Positions 22,374 through 35,550 of a stretch of DNA of 64,000 nucleotides are shown one piece after another; within the stretch, counting starts at the first letter, position 1, and the number at the start of each line of letters is the position of its first letter. The notes under the pieces are model-generated. The model was not told the origin of the DNA. It saw only the letters and a list, made by a program, of their open reading frames with translations, and did not search any database. The translations under genes were made by a program, and so were the position numbers. This DNA comes from Onchidella celtica (Eukaryota; Mollusca; Gastropoda; Systellommatophora; Onchidiidae), in assembly GCA_963931925.1 (NCBI GenBank), contig OZ007569.1, positions 43,928,521-43,992,520 of the forward strand, in the 5' to 3' direction.

Positions 22374-22588
22374 GGCAGTGAGATTGTATGGGGGGCTGTG
22401 ATGATTTTGGCGAATCTTCCATTTGGACTTTGTGCGGTTTACCCACCCTGTATGTGGATGCAGGGGATCGACCATATATCAGCCAATCCGGTAGTGTACT
22501 TCTTCTCTACGCGCCTTTCACTCACTCATATCACAGCATTCTGTAAGGAAATGTGAGGAGGGATAAACGTGTAATTACACTCGGTTAC

Positions 22589-22633
<45 letters not shown>

Positions 22634-25600
22634 AGAGAGAGAGAGAGATAGAGATTTATAGATGATAGATTGATGAATGGACGGATAGATGGAATGAGAA
22701 ATACAGTAGAAACTGGCTCCTTTCTGCGAGAATACGCAATGTATAGAGGAAATGTGAGGGGGCGGGGGAGGGAGGTGGGAGAAAGAAAAGGATTAAAAAG
22801 AACAGGGAGAAAGGGGCGAAGGAATGAGAGTTGAGAATAGGGAGAAGAAAGGAGGAGACCTGAGAAGGAAAGAGAGAAAGAGGAAGGCAAATGAGGGGGA
22901 GGAAAAAGAATGAATAGGCAGGAAAAGGAGAGAGAAGGACACGTAAGATGTGAAGAAAGAACTCGGTTCGCTAATGATAGAAGTATGAGAAATAATTATT
23001 AATAATTCCTTACTCAGCACAACGCGAGTCATGGCTCGAGTTACAGTCGTTCTTGACTGACAACACAGGATGGGAGGCTGAACTAGTGCTGAACATGTTA
23101 CGCACCAACTTCCTGGAACTCCGTACGCCTCCCGCTATCACAATGATGGTATTGTAATGTGAGTGTTGGTTTTCGACATGTCCACAATTATGCTGCCTTC
23201 GTTACCATGGAAATCAACAGCAGCATCTGATTACACTGAAACTTGAAGCCTCACCGCCGGTTCGCCTATATGTGATTATGCTCAAATTTCCTATCAATTT
23301 TGTTGGTTTTGCTTTCTCAACATGAAGGCAGTCGGCGTTGGTTTGGAACCCTAAGGAAGGTGACTGATAAAATACTATGTAACAGAACAGAAATTCTGAG
23401 GGTTGTAGCAAGGCTTGAAACAAGGTCAAAATGTGCGAAAGAGATAACGTTGCATGTTGCAAAGCTTCGCGTACTGCGTTTGATCCTATCGTTTCTGTAT
23501 TAATTATTATTTCTTACCGAAGAAAAGTGTATCATAAGATTAAAATTTTAAAGATGGCATGATTTCTTTCGTGATATGAAATTTTTAGGTACCGTCAGTT
23601 TTAACTTTTAGGCACTTAATTACTGTAACGGTCAGGAAAAAAACAATTAAATCACCTCTGATAAGACTGAATGACAGCGAAATTGAGGACGGACACGAAC
23701 TGTGCTGACGACCCTGAATGCCAGGGCATTTATCTGCAAGAGCTGCTTTTCCTGCAAATGAGGGATTTTGCTCCAATCGATCGATCATACTGTGTCAGAA
23801 ATGCGCAGAATATTATACATGTAATAACATAACCTCAGAAAAGACAGTAAAAAAGTAGACTCGTAACCTGAACCTTGTCATTTCCTTTTGCTGTCTAGGA
23901 TAACGTTGAAATGTGTCCAAATACAAAATAATAATAAAAAAAGTTTGCAAAGCCATGCGTTAGCAATAAATGGTAAGAATAATTATTCTTAACACATTAA
24001 CAACAACTACAACAACAACAGCAGCAACAACAACAACAACAACAACACAACCCAATTGCAAATTAACATAAAATCATAATAACATTCTAACATCGTGCCA
24101 TGCTCTTTAGCGACCCCACAGCTTTTCTGTCATAATAATAATGGCATGCACAATGCACTCTTAACTAAGGTGGCGTATGCTAGTGATTATGATATATCCA
24201 TCAGAAGGTTGTGATTATACAAGTCGACATGATTATTTGCAACCTGGGGCCAAATTAGATTGTATTTGTGTAGACCTAAGTTTCAGGGTTAGTTATTTGG
24301 CCACAGCAACATTTTCATTGACGACATGGCCTCTAGAACAGCCATAAATTGGCAACAAAACCCACATTGAGAGGATTTGGGCTAAATAAAGTAGTGTGGA
24401 CAGTAAGTAGTGTTATCCACTGTTTACCTTCGGTAAATTGCATTGTCGAGTTCGTGCACAGCGAATGCACAAAGAAATGTACAGTTTTTGCATCCCATGC
24501 CAAATCTGCATTTCGTACCATCCACCACCTGTGATCTTCAACTACTTTTCCTGCTCAGTTTTTGAAAGAAATTGGTGCCAAGGAATTTGAGTATGAACGG
24601 TCAACGTTTTGCAGTCGGTAAATTGCAGATTCTACAGACAGATCTTATGACCAAGCATGAAAATGCGACAATTTAATGGTGTGAATACAAATTCGGTTAA
24701 CTGAACAATTTTGAATGCCACAGGATACACTATCTCAGGAAGGCATGAAATTCCGGGGGTTGCTGTTGTTGTAAGTTTTAATTCAATTAAAGTTAAAAAA
24801 AAAAAAAAACCACCACCACAGACTTTAAATGATGCTATTTGGAGACACGTTCAAAGTGATTTAAAATACATTTTAAAAAATGAAGTTGTATATTCTCTAC
24901 AGTTATCATGCTTACCTCACACGGGTAACCTCTCTTCTGTTGGTGGCGAGACCAGGAATCATCCAAGAATGTACAAACAACACGTTAACTCATGCATAAC
25001 TTATCAAACATCTTGCAATTATTTTAAGCCATCTCCCGCGGCATATACCACATTCAAGCTCACCAACTGAACTAGTTCTGGTACATGTTCCTCCCGGGTC
25101 CACAAGGAGTTAACTCATTCCTGAGGAAATAACCCAAACAAAGCGCCTTATCTCATCACTTGCTCGCAACTTCCCCCCACCAAACGGCCTTCTCCTTCCA
25201 CCAAAAGAATAATATTAGCCTACAAAACCCGGTTACCAGCACAAGCCAGCCGGCTGAAACTGTATAAGCCTGGTAAATATACCTTGTTTTATTTTCTTAT
25301 CACGAGCGCACGCACGCATCAACGAACCAACTGTTTTGCTTTGGGTGGCACTGCACGCACGCCTTCTTCTTCTTCATCCCGCGGCAGTGTTTCAAAATTT
25401 CGTAAGCTGGCAAGCCTCCTCTCTCACCCTCGCGTGATGCTAGAGCTCGTGAAGTTGATGGGCGGCTTATTTAAAGCGGTCTTGTGCAAGGGGCTTCGTT
25501 TTGTAGCAATCAATAAGTATATTAACAGGAGTAAATACAGTAAAATGTGTTTATAAATAAAGTTAGTTTATATGTTGAAAGAGAAGTTTGAACAAAAAAT

Positions 25601-26000
25601 AAAAAAATGACCACGATCAGATTAGATAATTGCACGAACCATATGTATACATGACCAATATGTAATAGCCTATATCCCCGAGCATTATTATTTATCGATC
25701 TTCGGTGACTGTGTCATCATTTCCTTTGCTGTCATAACGTAGAGTTGACTTGTTTTGTTTTCTGTATTTGTAACGGGTTCCTCAGCGTTAGTGTTTTTGG
25801 TGATGTCGTCCGAAGGAACAGTCATGATTACAATAGACAAGATCGAAGACTTCGGAAAAAAAAAAAGAAGATATTTCAGCTTAAATCGTTCCCAGTGATA
25901 TAAGAGTGATGTATCGATTCATTACTTCACCCACATAGGTTTTTTTTTTAAAAACACACGCACACACACACACACACATACACACGCATGCATACTCACC

Positions 26001-26040
<40 letters not shown>

Positions 26041-29000
26041 GTGTGTGTGTGTGTGTGTGTGTGTGTGAGCGAGCGAGCGAGCAAGCAGAGGTTGGTTTAA
26101 GGGGCTAAAGCGTGGGAAAACAACGCGACAGCAGCAGAAGCAAAATCCCACATAAATACAAACAGCAAGAAAGGTACCAACAGATCTATTATGAATTCTA
26201 AAATAATGCACCCAGAGTGCAATGACCCTCAAAAGTTCAATATCTGGTTCACGTTCAGTTATTTGATTTTTGGAAGTCTTCAGAATCAGAGAAATTGTTT
26301 CATTGTTCTACATCAACTCTCGTTTTAGCCTTCTGAAAGTTCACAATGACCGAAAGCGCGTTTAAATTCTTTCATTTTCAATACTTCAGAATAATTATGT
26401 TGTAAAAGTTCCTTGCTGTTTATGGGGCTTTGCAGAATACTTTCTTCGCCTTCTCTGTTTTTGTTCCTCTACCTTTTCTTCCTTTTTTTCTTCTTCTTTT
26501 AAGGTAAACACCCCCCCCCCCCCCAAAGAGCAAAACTCACCCATTCATTGTAAACAGTAAAAACAGAGTGCCCACTGTTTGGCACAGATGGTCTTGGTCT
26601 TAAGAACGAAAGTATCAAAGCTTTATTTTTTTTTTGGAGTCGCCCTATCTACATCCGGCATGCAGAATTATCGAACTTGGAAATATGAGTTTATCGCCAA
26701 GCCGAACACATAAATATATGCATTGATGTATTTCAACTTATCGAAGCGAGAGAGAGAGAGAGAGCGCTTGTAGATAGATTATTAAATATTTTGAATATAT
26801 AAAATTCATGTTTTTTTTTGGTTGCTTTTCTTCCCAGCACCGGTGTGATTCAGATGTGTCCTGATTTTGGATTCCTTTTTATAACATTTTTATTACGTTC
26901 TTGTATCTTTACTCAACGTGTTTTGCCTGTGTGCAGTGTATCAGTGAATGGGAGAGACTGAATGAAAAAATAATGATCGGGTGAAAGGTAAATAGACAGA
27001 GAAAAATATAAAAAGACCTTTAATGAAGGAAATGAATTGTGCATAAAAGTGTGGAGCAATTACTTCCTGCTTTCATCGGGATGATTGTAAATTACGGGTT
27101 TCTATTTGACATCCATTTCCTGTTGCAGCAACATTTATAGTGCAAATTCATTACATATTTTATGGCATCATTTAGGGCAATATGGGGGGGGGGGGGAGGG
27201 GGGGGGAGGAGAGGATGAACTTATGATAGATAGAAGAGATAGATAGATCTGTCTATCTATCTAATGTAATCCCCTCTGAGAGGCAACAATATTTAAAAGG
27301 ATGCATTTAAACAACGTGAGTGCTTTATAAACAGAAAGGGAAACAACCGACTAAAAACGTTTCTTTAGAGCCAGGTTGCCTAAAGATGTTTATTGCCACA
27401 TCATGCACTTTGTACATTCTTCTTCTTCTTTTAATAAAAAATGCTTGTCTTTTCGGTTTACTGTTCTCCGGGTTTCCATTAAGCTAAAACGGCAATTTTA
27501 TAAACGGCAGGTTGCAAGATTTCGTTTAATAAAGCTACGCATGGAATAGGGTACGGATAATGATGTGTAGACAGACGTTTCAGTTGTGTAATAGTAATAC
27601 ATGTACTGCACAATGGATGGACCGATTGATGGCTCAAAATATCGTTATCGCATTATCAATGACAAACAAAGTGATCGATCGTTTCTATTAAGGTACCTAG
27701 TTTATTTAACAATAACTTATTCGAGCCGGAGTGTGTGTGTGAGAGAGAGAGAGAGAGGCAGGGGTTGGGATGGCTAGTAGATAGATAAAAGAAGCATCAA
27801 ACACTTATATTTGTTTCTTGTCACCCCTCAAGAGGCAGCATCTCCTTTCGTGAAAGGCCAAAACAACAACAAAAAAAATAATCGGAAAAAGGTGTAGGGT
27901 TACTCCGGTTTTACTTCTTGGGCATAGTGGTCAGTGATAGGAATAAATCTTATGCTTAGGACAGAAGATTAAAAAAAAAAAGCTTGTGACAGTTACCCAT
28001 CCAGCACCGACCTTGATTTCTCAAGGATTACCCAAGAGGCGTGTTTCCTATATATCGAACCAACGTCGGCTCAATTTGGTAGGCTGCGGATATACATAGG
28101 AACGATGTCATATATGTGAAGACCAGACATCAGTATCACGGGTCGGATTATCGCAGGGTTTGCTGGCTGGGAATAGAACAAATACAAGCGATATTTGGAG
28201 TTGCGCGTTCCCGTGTGTGTGACCGGGAAAAACGGGTGATCATTGTGAATGGCTATTTCACAGAATCACATTGGTGAATAATTACTGTTTTGATGAGAAT
28301 GTTTCTTTTTCAAACAATTACCAATACCAGCATGGTGCGCTTGTTGTCAATGGTGGAGTTATCATTGGTAATCAGAATATTAGATATTTTCCCTTGATTT
28401 TGCGCTTATTGGCGTCCCCAGACTTATTTTTTGTACGTTTGCATTTTCTTGAAATGCATTGTGATTTTATCGGCAAAGACAACTCCTGTTCTCTGTGGCT
28501 ACTTTCAAAAAGCATTGTGCACCTGGTCTGTGTGAAGTTCATTTCCATTTTCAACATGTTAATATTTAATATGTTGTTTGGATAACATTGATTTGATGTA
28601 AAGTTTGGAGTGCAATATGAGATCCCATTAAAAACCAAGTGCAATGACATGAAAACAATTTTTCTCCTTTTCCAAGTGTGTCTGTGGTTGTCTTGTGTTG
28701 AATCGAAACTGAATTTTTTAAATCTATGTCCGTACTGAGAAAAATCTGTTCCCTTCAATTTATACCAAACACTACCAAAGACCGTCACATCTGCGCAGCT
28801 TTTCAATTGTTAGGTCCCATTTAGAAAAGGTAGTCGTGTTCAACAGAGTGTTAACATGTATTTGGTCAAAATCTCAGATACTCCCACCATTCATAATGGC
28901 TGCACAGTCTCTCATACCGCAAAATAAAACAAAACGGCTAAATTTTCCAGAAATTAATTCAGTTCAAAGACGTACCCACAATGTTCAGGCTTTCTCAAAG

Positions 29001-29139
29001 GCTCTTGAAATATATATCATGTAAGTTGGGCAGGTCAACCCCCATTGACCAACCCCTTGCAGAGTGTCATATCAGTGCAGAAAACATCTGAAAACTTAAT
29101 TGCCACTCATAAAGGGCAACAATAATAAATTTGTTTAAT
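22374..29139. other. Long gene-poor stretch with simple repeats
   Basis: Holds a GA tract and purine-rich DNA (22591-22960), a CAA tract (about 23998-24050), facing CA and GT tracts (25953-26068), a C tract (about 26509-26524) and a G-rich block (27184-27211). An 11-bp inverted repeat of GATA units lies at 27237-27262. The longest frames (up to about 144 codons) have no recognisable motif or splice context. I find no gene. Confidence 0.45.
25953..26068. repeat. Facing CA and GT microsatellites
   Basis: A CA-rich tract (about 25953-25990) is followed after a short spacer by GT tracts (26003-26067). The two are complementary and could pair as an imperfect hairpin. Confidence 0.85.
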
Positions 29140-30377
29140 AATAATGTCATGATTCGGATGTTGTTAGATCTCACGCAGAGCGTGAGTGGTTTTTTTACCA
29201 GGGCCATGAGAAATTGGCTGGTGGCCTTGAACGGTCCTCGCGAATTATAGTTGGTGAGTAAATAAATGTAAAGTTAAACTGTTAGAGTCACGCTTGTCGG
29301 TTTTAATGTTCGTGATTAATAAGTAATGGAGTAGGGGTGAAACAAGGTGGGGATAGTTGACATTGTTAAGTATGACTAGACAAGTTTTTGCACGTTAACT
29401 GGCTGGTAGAATAGCGCAGATGTATTACTACAATTAAAATGGTGGGAGGTTTCGGCCAATGAGATTGCTGAACTAATTGGGCCAGCGGACTAGCACTGCT
29501 GGGTAGTTGGATAGTATAAAACATCGTGTAACGTTCAGATTCATTGAATACAGACGAGCAGAAGCACCGTGTCGTGAAGTATCTCCGGTTGGCCAGTAGC
29601 TGAACTGTGTGATTTGAAGACGAAGTCCTTGCTAATCGGACTGACTGAGCTCTAGAAAGAAAGGTCTGAGTGGGCTGACCTTTAAAAGCCCACGCTGCGC
29701 TCTGATGTTCGCGATAGGCGTGACCAATGGTAACATATCTTATTTGTCTAAGCATAATAGAAGTTCAGAGATAGAGAGAGAACCACAGCCTCATAGGAAG
29801 TCCAAGGAAACCCCAGCTGGCACTCGACGAACGAGTGGCATAATTATAGATCTATCTCCATAGTATGATTGAAGTAATATAGCACATTGTTGATGAATTG
29901 AATAGTGATTGTGCATATATATATATATAGTCTTTTGCAACTGCTTAATTACCTACAAGCCGAAGTGTGCTTCTGTAGGCTTTGAACGTACTGGGCTCTC
30001 CTAACATTCAAGCCCATATGATTTAGGGAGAGTTTGCCTGGCGACTGGCCAGTGGCGACTCAACTGTCACTTTAGATTGATATCTAGTTTCGTATAATAT
30101 ACCCATTTGCTATTGATTGCAGTACATCCAATAAGGAACCATAGTTACATGAATATCATAGATTAAGTTAGTAATTAGAATTTATTGCTTTGAATATACC
30201 TCTATTGTCTTTTGTTTTGTTTATTAATATTTAAATAATATGGCCTGGCCGGCCTGACATATATAGATCCTCTAGTTATTTAATACTTTTCTTGTGTGGT
30301 TGTGTCCGAGTGTGAGTTAGCTGCCTCTCGTGCAGTCATAACATCCCCAAGACCCTAACTCTGCTCGTGACAAATAA
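29140..30377. mobile_element. Solo LTR (Ty3/Gypsy-like), 1,228 bp
   Basis: The LTR runs 29145-30372, starting TGTCATGA and ending TCGTGACA (TG...CA ends within a short inverted repeat). It is flanked by a perfect 5-bp direct repeat, AATAA, at 29140-29144 and 30373-30377. A TATAAA box lies at 29515-29520, with an AATAAA-type signal at about 29263. A 7-bp stem with 3-nt loop (CTCACGC AGA GCGTGAG) sits at 29170-29186. There is no internal coding region or second LTR, so it reads as the product of LTR-LTR recombination. Assignment to Ty3/Gypsy rests on the 5-bp duplication and is tentative, since several LTR groups share it. The AT-rich target makes the duplication somewhat less decisive. Confidence 0.75.
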
Positions 30378-30786
30378 TAATATATTAACAATTACAATTT
30401 TGTTAAACAATATCAAAGAATACATATTTGTGGATTAACAATGGTTCCATTAGTCTGCTGTACTCATCAGTAACTTCAACTGCCATACTAAATATTTCAA
30501 CAAAGAAAAACAAACATTCATATCTACAGCATGGCTGTAATTATGATTTGACATTAGCCACATTGAACACAGAATTTTGAAGGCTCAGAAGATGTATTTT
30601 TTTGCGAACTGTCTCTGACCAACTGATTTCTAGTTTGAGGCATCAGCACAGCAAAGCCCAAACTGGGTGGAGTAAGGGACTAGGGTGGCAAATCCCAGAC
30701 CTAAGCTGCACACTTCGTGATACTTACCTGTATGTATTTGGACCAAGCTGCCTGCACAACGTTTCGCAAACTTGATCACCGAGTCC

Positions 30787-30993
30787 TATTAATAAAACAA
30801 CTGGGTTGGGGCTTTATTAACGGAACAACTGACTCCGGGGATTTAATAATAAAACAATTGGGTTTGAGACTTTAATAATGAAACAACTGGGTTTTGGGCT
30901 TTAATAATGAAACAACTGGGTTTGGGCTTTAATAATGAAACAACTGGGTTTTGGGCTTTAATAATGAAACCATTGGGTTTGGGGCTTTAAATT
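30787..30993. repeat. Minisatellite, unit about 28-30 bp
   Basis: About seven units of the form GGGCTTTAATAATGAAACAA followed by CTGGGTTT. The central units are almost identical and the outer ones diverged. Confidence 0.92.
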
Positions 30994-33900
30994 ATGGAAC
31001 AAGCAATAAATAATTAGGCAGCGAGTTTCTGATAACATGAAATTTATCTTATGAAGTCTTCAAATTTAATATTAATAATAAGGGGAATGTGAGTGATTCG
31101 CTTTTAGTTTGGGCTTCACTGTGCATCACCTTAATTTTAGCAATACTACACCATATTCTTTTTGCCATAAAATTATTTGAAAGTCTACAGTTTACAAATG
31201 AAATTTCAATATTCTGTTCACTATCCAATGCTCTACACACTGGTGCTCGTATTATTCTTGGGTTTTATACTGATAGACAATTATTGGGTTTTATACTGAT
31301 AGACAATTCATGAGCAGATTCTGAAAATCTAACATACGGCAATGGAAAACTACTCAGAAATCGGAATTTACATTATGAAAGGACAACGTGCAAACCTTAT
31401 TTATATTAAGTTGCAGTATATTCTCAAAATTTGTCAACTTTTTGTAAATTTAACATTCAACTCTGACTCTGTATGCAATAATGCACAATGCACAAATAAA
31501 AATGAAGTCAAGGAATATTAAACTTTGACCATCTCTCTGTATATATTATATAACCCCAACTTTGATTATGTAGCAGAGCCCAAATGTAAGGACCAAGGAT
31601 TTTTTTTAAATTTCACATGTCACACTGATCATTCAATTCAACATTAGGGAAGGACTAAACAAACAAATCTTAATTAAGTCGGAGACCTTAGTTTGCACAT
31701 CTTGCACACTATACTTATCTGTTCCAGACCCCAGTTGCCTGCACAACTTCTCTCAAACTTTGGTCACTGTTTTCAATGGCTCAAAGTTAGGATGAGTATA
31801 TATTGTGCACAAAGTGGCAAGTGCTTTGACTCAATGTCACAGGCACGTGTATACATACAAGTGTATACATATAGGGCTTTGATAAGGAAAACAATTTGGT
31901 GTGCAGGTCCGACAATAAAACAACTGAGTTGGGATTTCTAATCTAACAATATGAATTAATTGGGTAAAAGGTACAGATTAACATGAAATAGGGGATAAAT
32001 AAATGAAGCTGTGTATACTTAAATTTTAATAGGCATAGATAATCTACATTTTAAGCTGAGAAATTTCAATTGTCAGAATCGGGGAAAATATTTGAAAAAT
32101 TACGTGAATTTAGTTTCAATTTGGGCTTTGCTAGACTCTCCTGTCATCCTGACAACAATACTGATGGTAAAATATTTGTGTTTCGTACTGACAATACTGA
32201 CTTGGAGATTTCATGGACAAAGTGTCAATTTCTAACACAAAGTTCTAATCATAATTATCAAGTTATGAAACTACACCCAGAAAATCCTATATGCAACCAC
32301 AGATTCCCTTCCCCTAAACTGTTAATGTAAAAAAAAACATTACTGACTAAGTGTGGGCAACTGTTATACACAGAGCAGCATAAGCCATTGGATACACAGT
32401 ATACAATTGTTTCTCGAGTCCAGAAAATTTCTGTCGCAAACAAAATTTAATTTCTTCAAGTTATCCCCACCCCCATGAATACTGCCAAAACATGATTTTG
32501 TTTAGTTTCCAACTAATCACTGACCAATTTTAAACATAAATCATCAATCACAGTTATCAGTCACATACAATTTATCAATCACATACAATACATCAATCAT
32601 ATTATAAACCTCAATGCTCCATGCTCACGGCATAAGTCACTTTTGTCACTTTTGAGATACATGTGTTGAGAGAAAATTGTTACTTTTCCTTTTGGTGACT
32701 TATGCCATTATGATTCTATTGGATTATGACATTTTCCCATTGATGCATTTCCTTTTCTGTAATATCTGATGAAACCTCAGGCTCAGGAGTGCAATAAACC
32801 GTCAGTTGTCTTTTTGGCATAAGTCTGACATATGCCATTAGCATAGAGCAGTGACAATATATCAATCATAAATAATATAAAATTATCAGTCACATATAAA
32901 AATCCATACACAAACCACTGTATTTTAGAATAAATACATAATTACTACTAGACTTGGTTGTGAAAGTAATTTTCCAGAAGTTTACTTAGGCATCCCATTT
33001 GCGTCTACAATGTGAAACAGAAATTTCTATGAATTTATATGAGTTCAAGTGGTGGTTCAGATGCTTGGCCCCTCACCCCTTCTCTTTTGAATCTATCAAA
33101 CCCCATTAAGAAAAAAAAAGTTCTGTCGATAAACCCACCATTTTGTTCAGTACATTATTTTTTCATTGTGTATTATTTACATTAATATCTACAAAGAATT
33201 TTAATACATAATGTCCTGCATGTGTCAACATTTAAGCGCTGATGCTGGGTTGAGATTCTAATTCTACAAATTATCACCTGCATCATAAATCAACATTATC
33301 ATGCTATAGTCACTGCACAACATAATTTACTGCCATCATAGTAGTCAGTATTCTCTGCTTTGAACATTTAAATGTCACACCAGGAAAGAATATTCTGCCT
33401 TTTTTAAATCCAGTTTCATCTCCAGCATGAATGCGAATTAGGTGGAACTGAAAACAAAAATGATTTAAAGATAAATCATCTCAACCCAAAATTCCTATGA
33501 AAATAAATAATGTCACGCTATCTATGCCAGCTCTAAGACTTGTCAGGAAAAAAGTTTACCCCGTGATTTTCAGGTTTCAATTTCCCCTTAGAAATGAATA
33601 TATTGCCCTCATAAGATTAGATCTATTATATTTAAACAAAAAAAAAAATGCATCTGTCAGATGTGTTGTATGAGTTCTGCAATGTCTGGGCTCTTTTCTT
33701 TTTTTTGTTTTGGATTTGAAAGCCCTATTCATCTCTTTAAACTACTCACGTCTATCATTGGCACCCGATTTTGCAGCCTTAATAATTTCCATGGCAGAAT
33801 AAACACTGGATATTCTATACTTGTACGTCATTTGTGGCACAATTTTTATTGTATAATAATTTACAGTGTGCACTCCATTGTTCAGGTGAAAGAAAATCTG

Positions 33901-35550
33901 CCCTTTCTGACAACAACGCTGAAATCACTTAACAGCATCTGAATCAGTGAACATCCGGACAGAAAAATCTGCCTGTCAAACTCCAACAGAAATAAATTCC
34001 AACTTGTCAGACTCAGTAATCTATATGAAGAAAATCAATGAAACTGGTATGCCGAGAACCAACATCAATACCGTCATAACTTTTGCATCAAACTTCTTTA
34101 AACAACACACTCAACCCCTGTCCACAGAAATATACCCCATACAAGAAGAACCATTGAACAATACTAAAAGCGAATCAGCCTCTTTAAAAGCAAGGCTCTG
34201 ATCATCAACTACTCCCTAAGAACTTAAAATGCAAAGTGCCGATTATCCTCTATTCCTAAAAACTTTAAAAGCAAAACCAGCCAACATTAAAACGAACCAT
34301 AAAATGCTCAGCTTATGACACATAAAACCTGGGCACAATGATCAAACCTAAATGAAAGTTAAAAAGACAGGAAATCTTAAGACAATCGGACATAGAAGAT
34401 CTCTATGACTGGTCTAAATCAACAACTCTGTATCATTTATAACAACATCTGTATAACCAGTCGTAACCTGTGACGATTCACATTTGAACCAACGGTAATG
34501 CACACTGCAAAAAGCGTAAACAACTTTGTGCCTCTGACATCCAGTGTTACCCTCCGTCCCCCACCCTGGAAATGAGATTCAATGAACACCCTTTGCGCAT
34601 GTTTCAAGAGCCCCACCTTCCTCCCAAAGTTTGCTTTCACATTACTCAATCAGCTAATCTACTGGTAATCATGTCTCCTGTTAATTACACTGTAGAAATC
34701 AAAATGCAAATATTCAATAATCTAAACATGTACAAGTAATAATTATATCTTTACATGTCAGAAATAATGACTTATGAGGACAATTTACTTTTTACCCACT
34801 TCCAATTTGGCCCAAATATTTAAGCAATTCCACCATTGGTCTATATAAAGATGTGAATCAGTTTTTTCCTGACAGATAAACAATCCAGATGATAGCATTG
34901 TGAATCATGAATCACTTGTCTTAAATTTTTATCATAGAGGGTTTAGCACATGCAGGACACTTGGTATTTCTGTTCCCACTACCATTATGAAAGCTAAATA
35001 GTGCCATACTTATATGGAAAAAGCATGAATGAACAAACTTCATGAAATCAATAGAGATGCATACTGAATTTCTCAAACTGTATCATGTGTGAGACGCTCT
35101 GGGGAAATGGTCCCATCCAGATGTCGCACTCTGCACTTTCTAGATAGAGTCGAAAATAGGTGGATAGACTTCCTGCTCGTATACCAGTTTTTAACATAAA
35201 CAGATTTCTCAGTTATTTCTTTATATAATGCATTTTAATAAATTCCACCTATAATTATGTTTTTCCCCCCATTTCTTCAGATCCAATCAAATGGTCTTTT
35301 TAAATTTACGTAAAGTTTAAACACGTTTTTCTCAAAAGTGACTTTCTGTCTTGCCGCCTTGAAATAGCCATCTGTACTTTCACAGTATATTCTGTAACTC
35401 AATTTTGAAACAAATTTCCCTAGAGCGTCTCATATACATAAACCTGCAAATACGTAATATATGTCAATAGGCATTCCCGAAAAAGACCAGAAATTGCAAT
35501 GAAAATGAAAAATAAAGTTAATTATAAAATTACAATATTTTCTACACATA
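30994..35550. other. AT-rich non-coding stretch
   Basis: Contains a 26-28-bp tandem duplication (about 31257-31308), a cluster of ATCAATCACATACAAT-type units (about 32545-32610) and an inverted repeat with 12-bp perfect arms (GGCATAAGTCAC 32629-32640 and its complement 32695-32706). No coding region is convincing. Confidence 0.5.

Noticed and set aside
30787-30993. CRISPR array
   Set aside because: Direct tandem repeats without unique spacers in animal DNA; a minisatellite.
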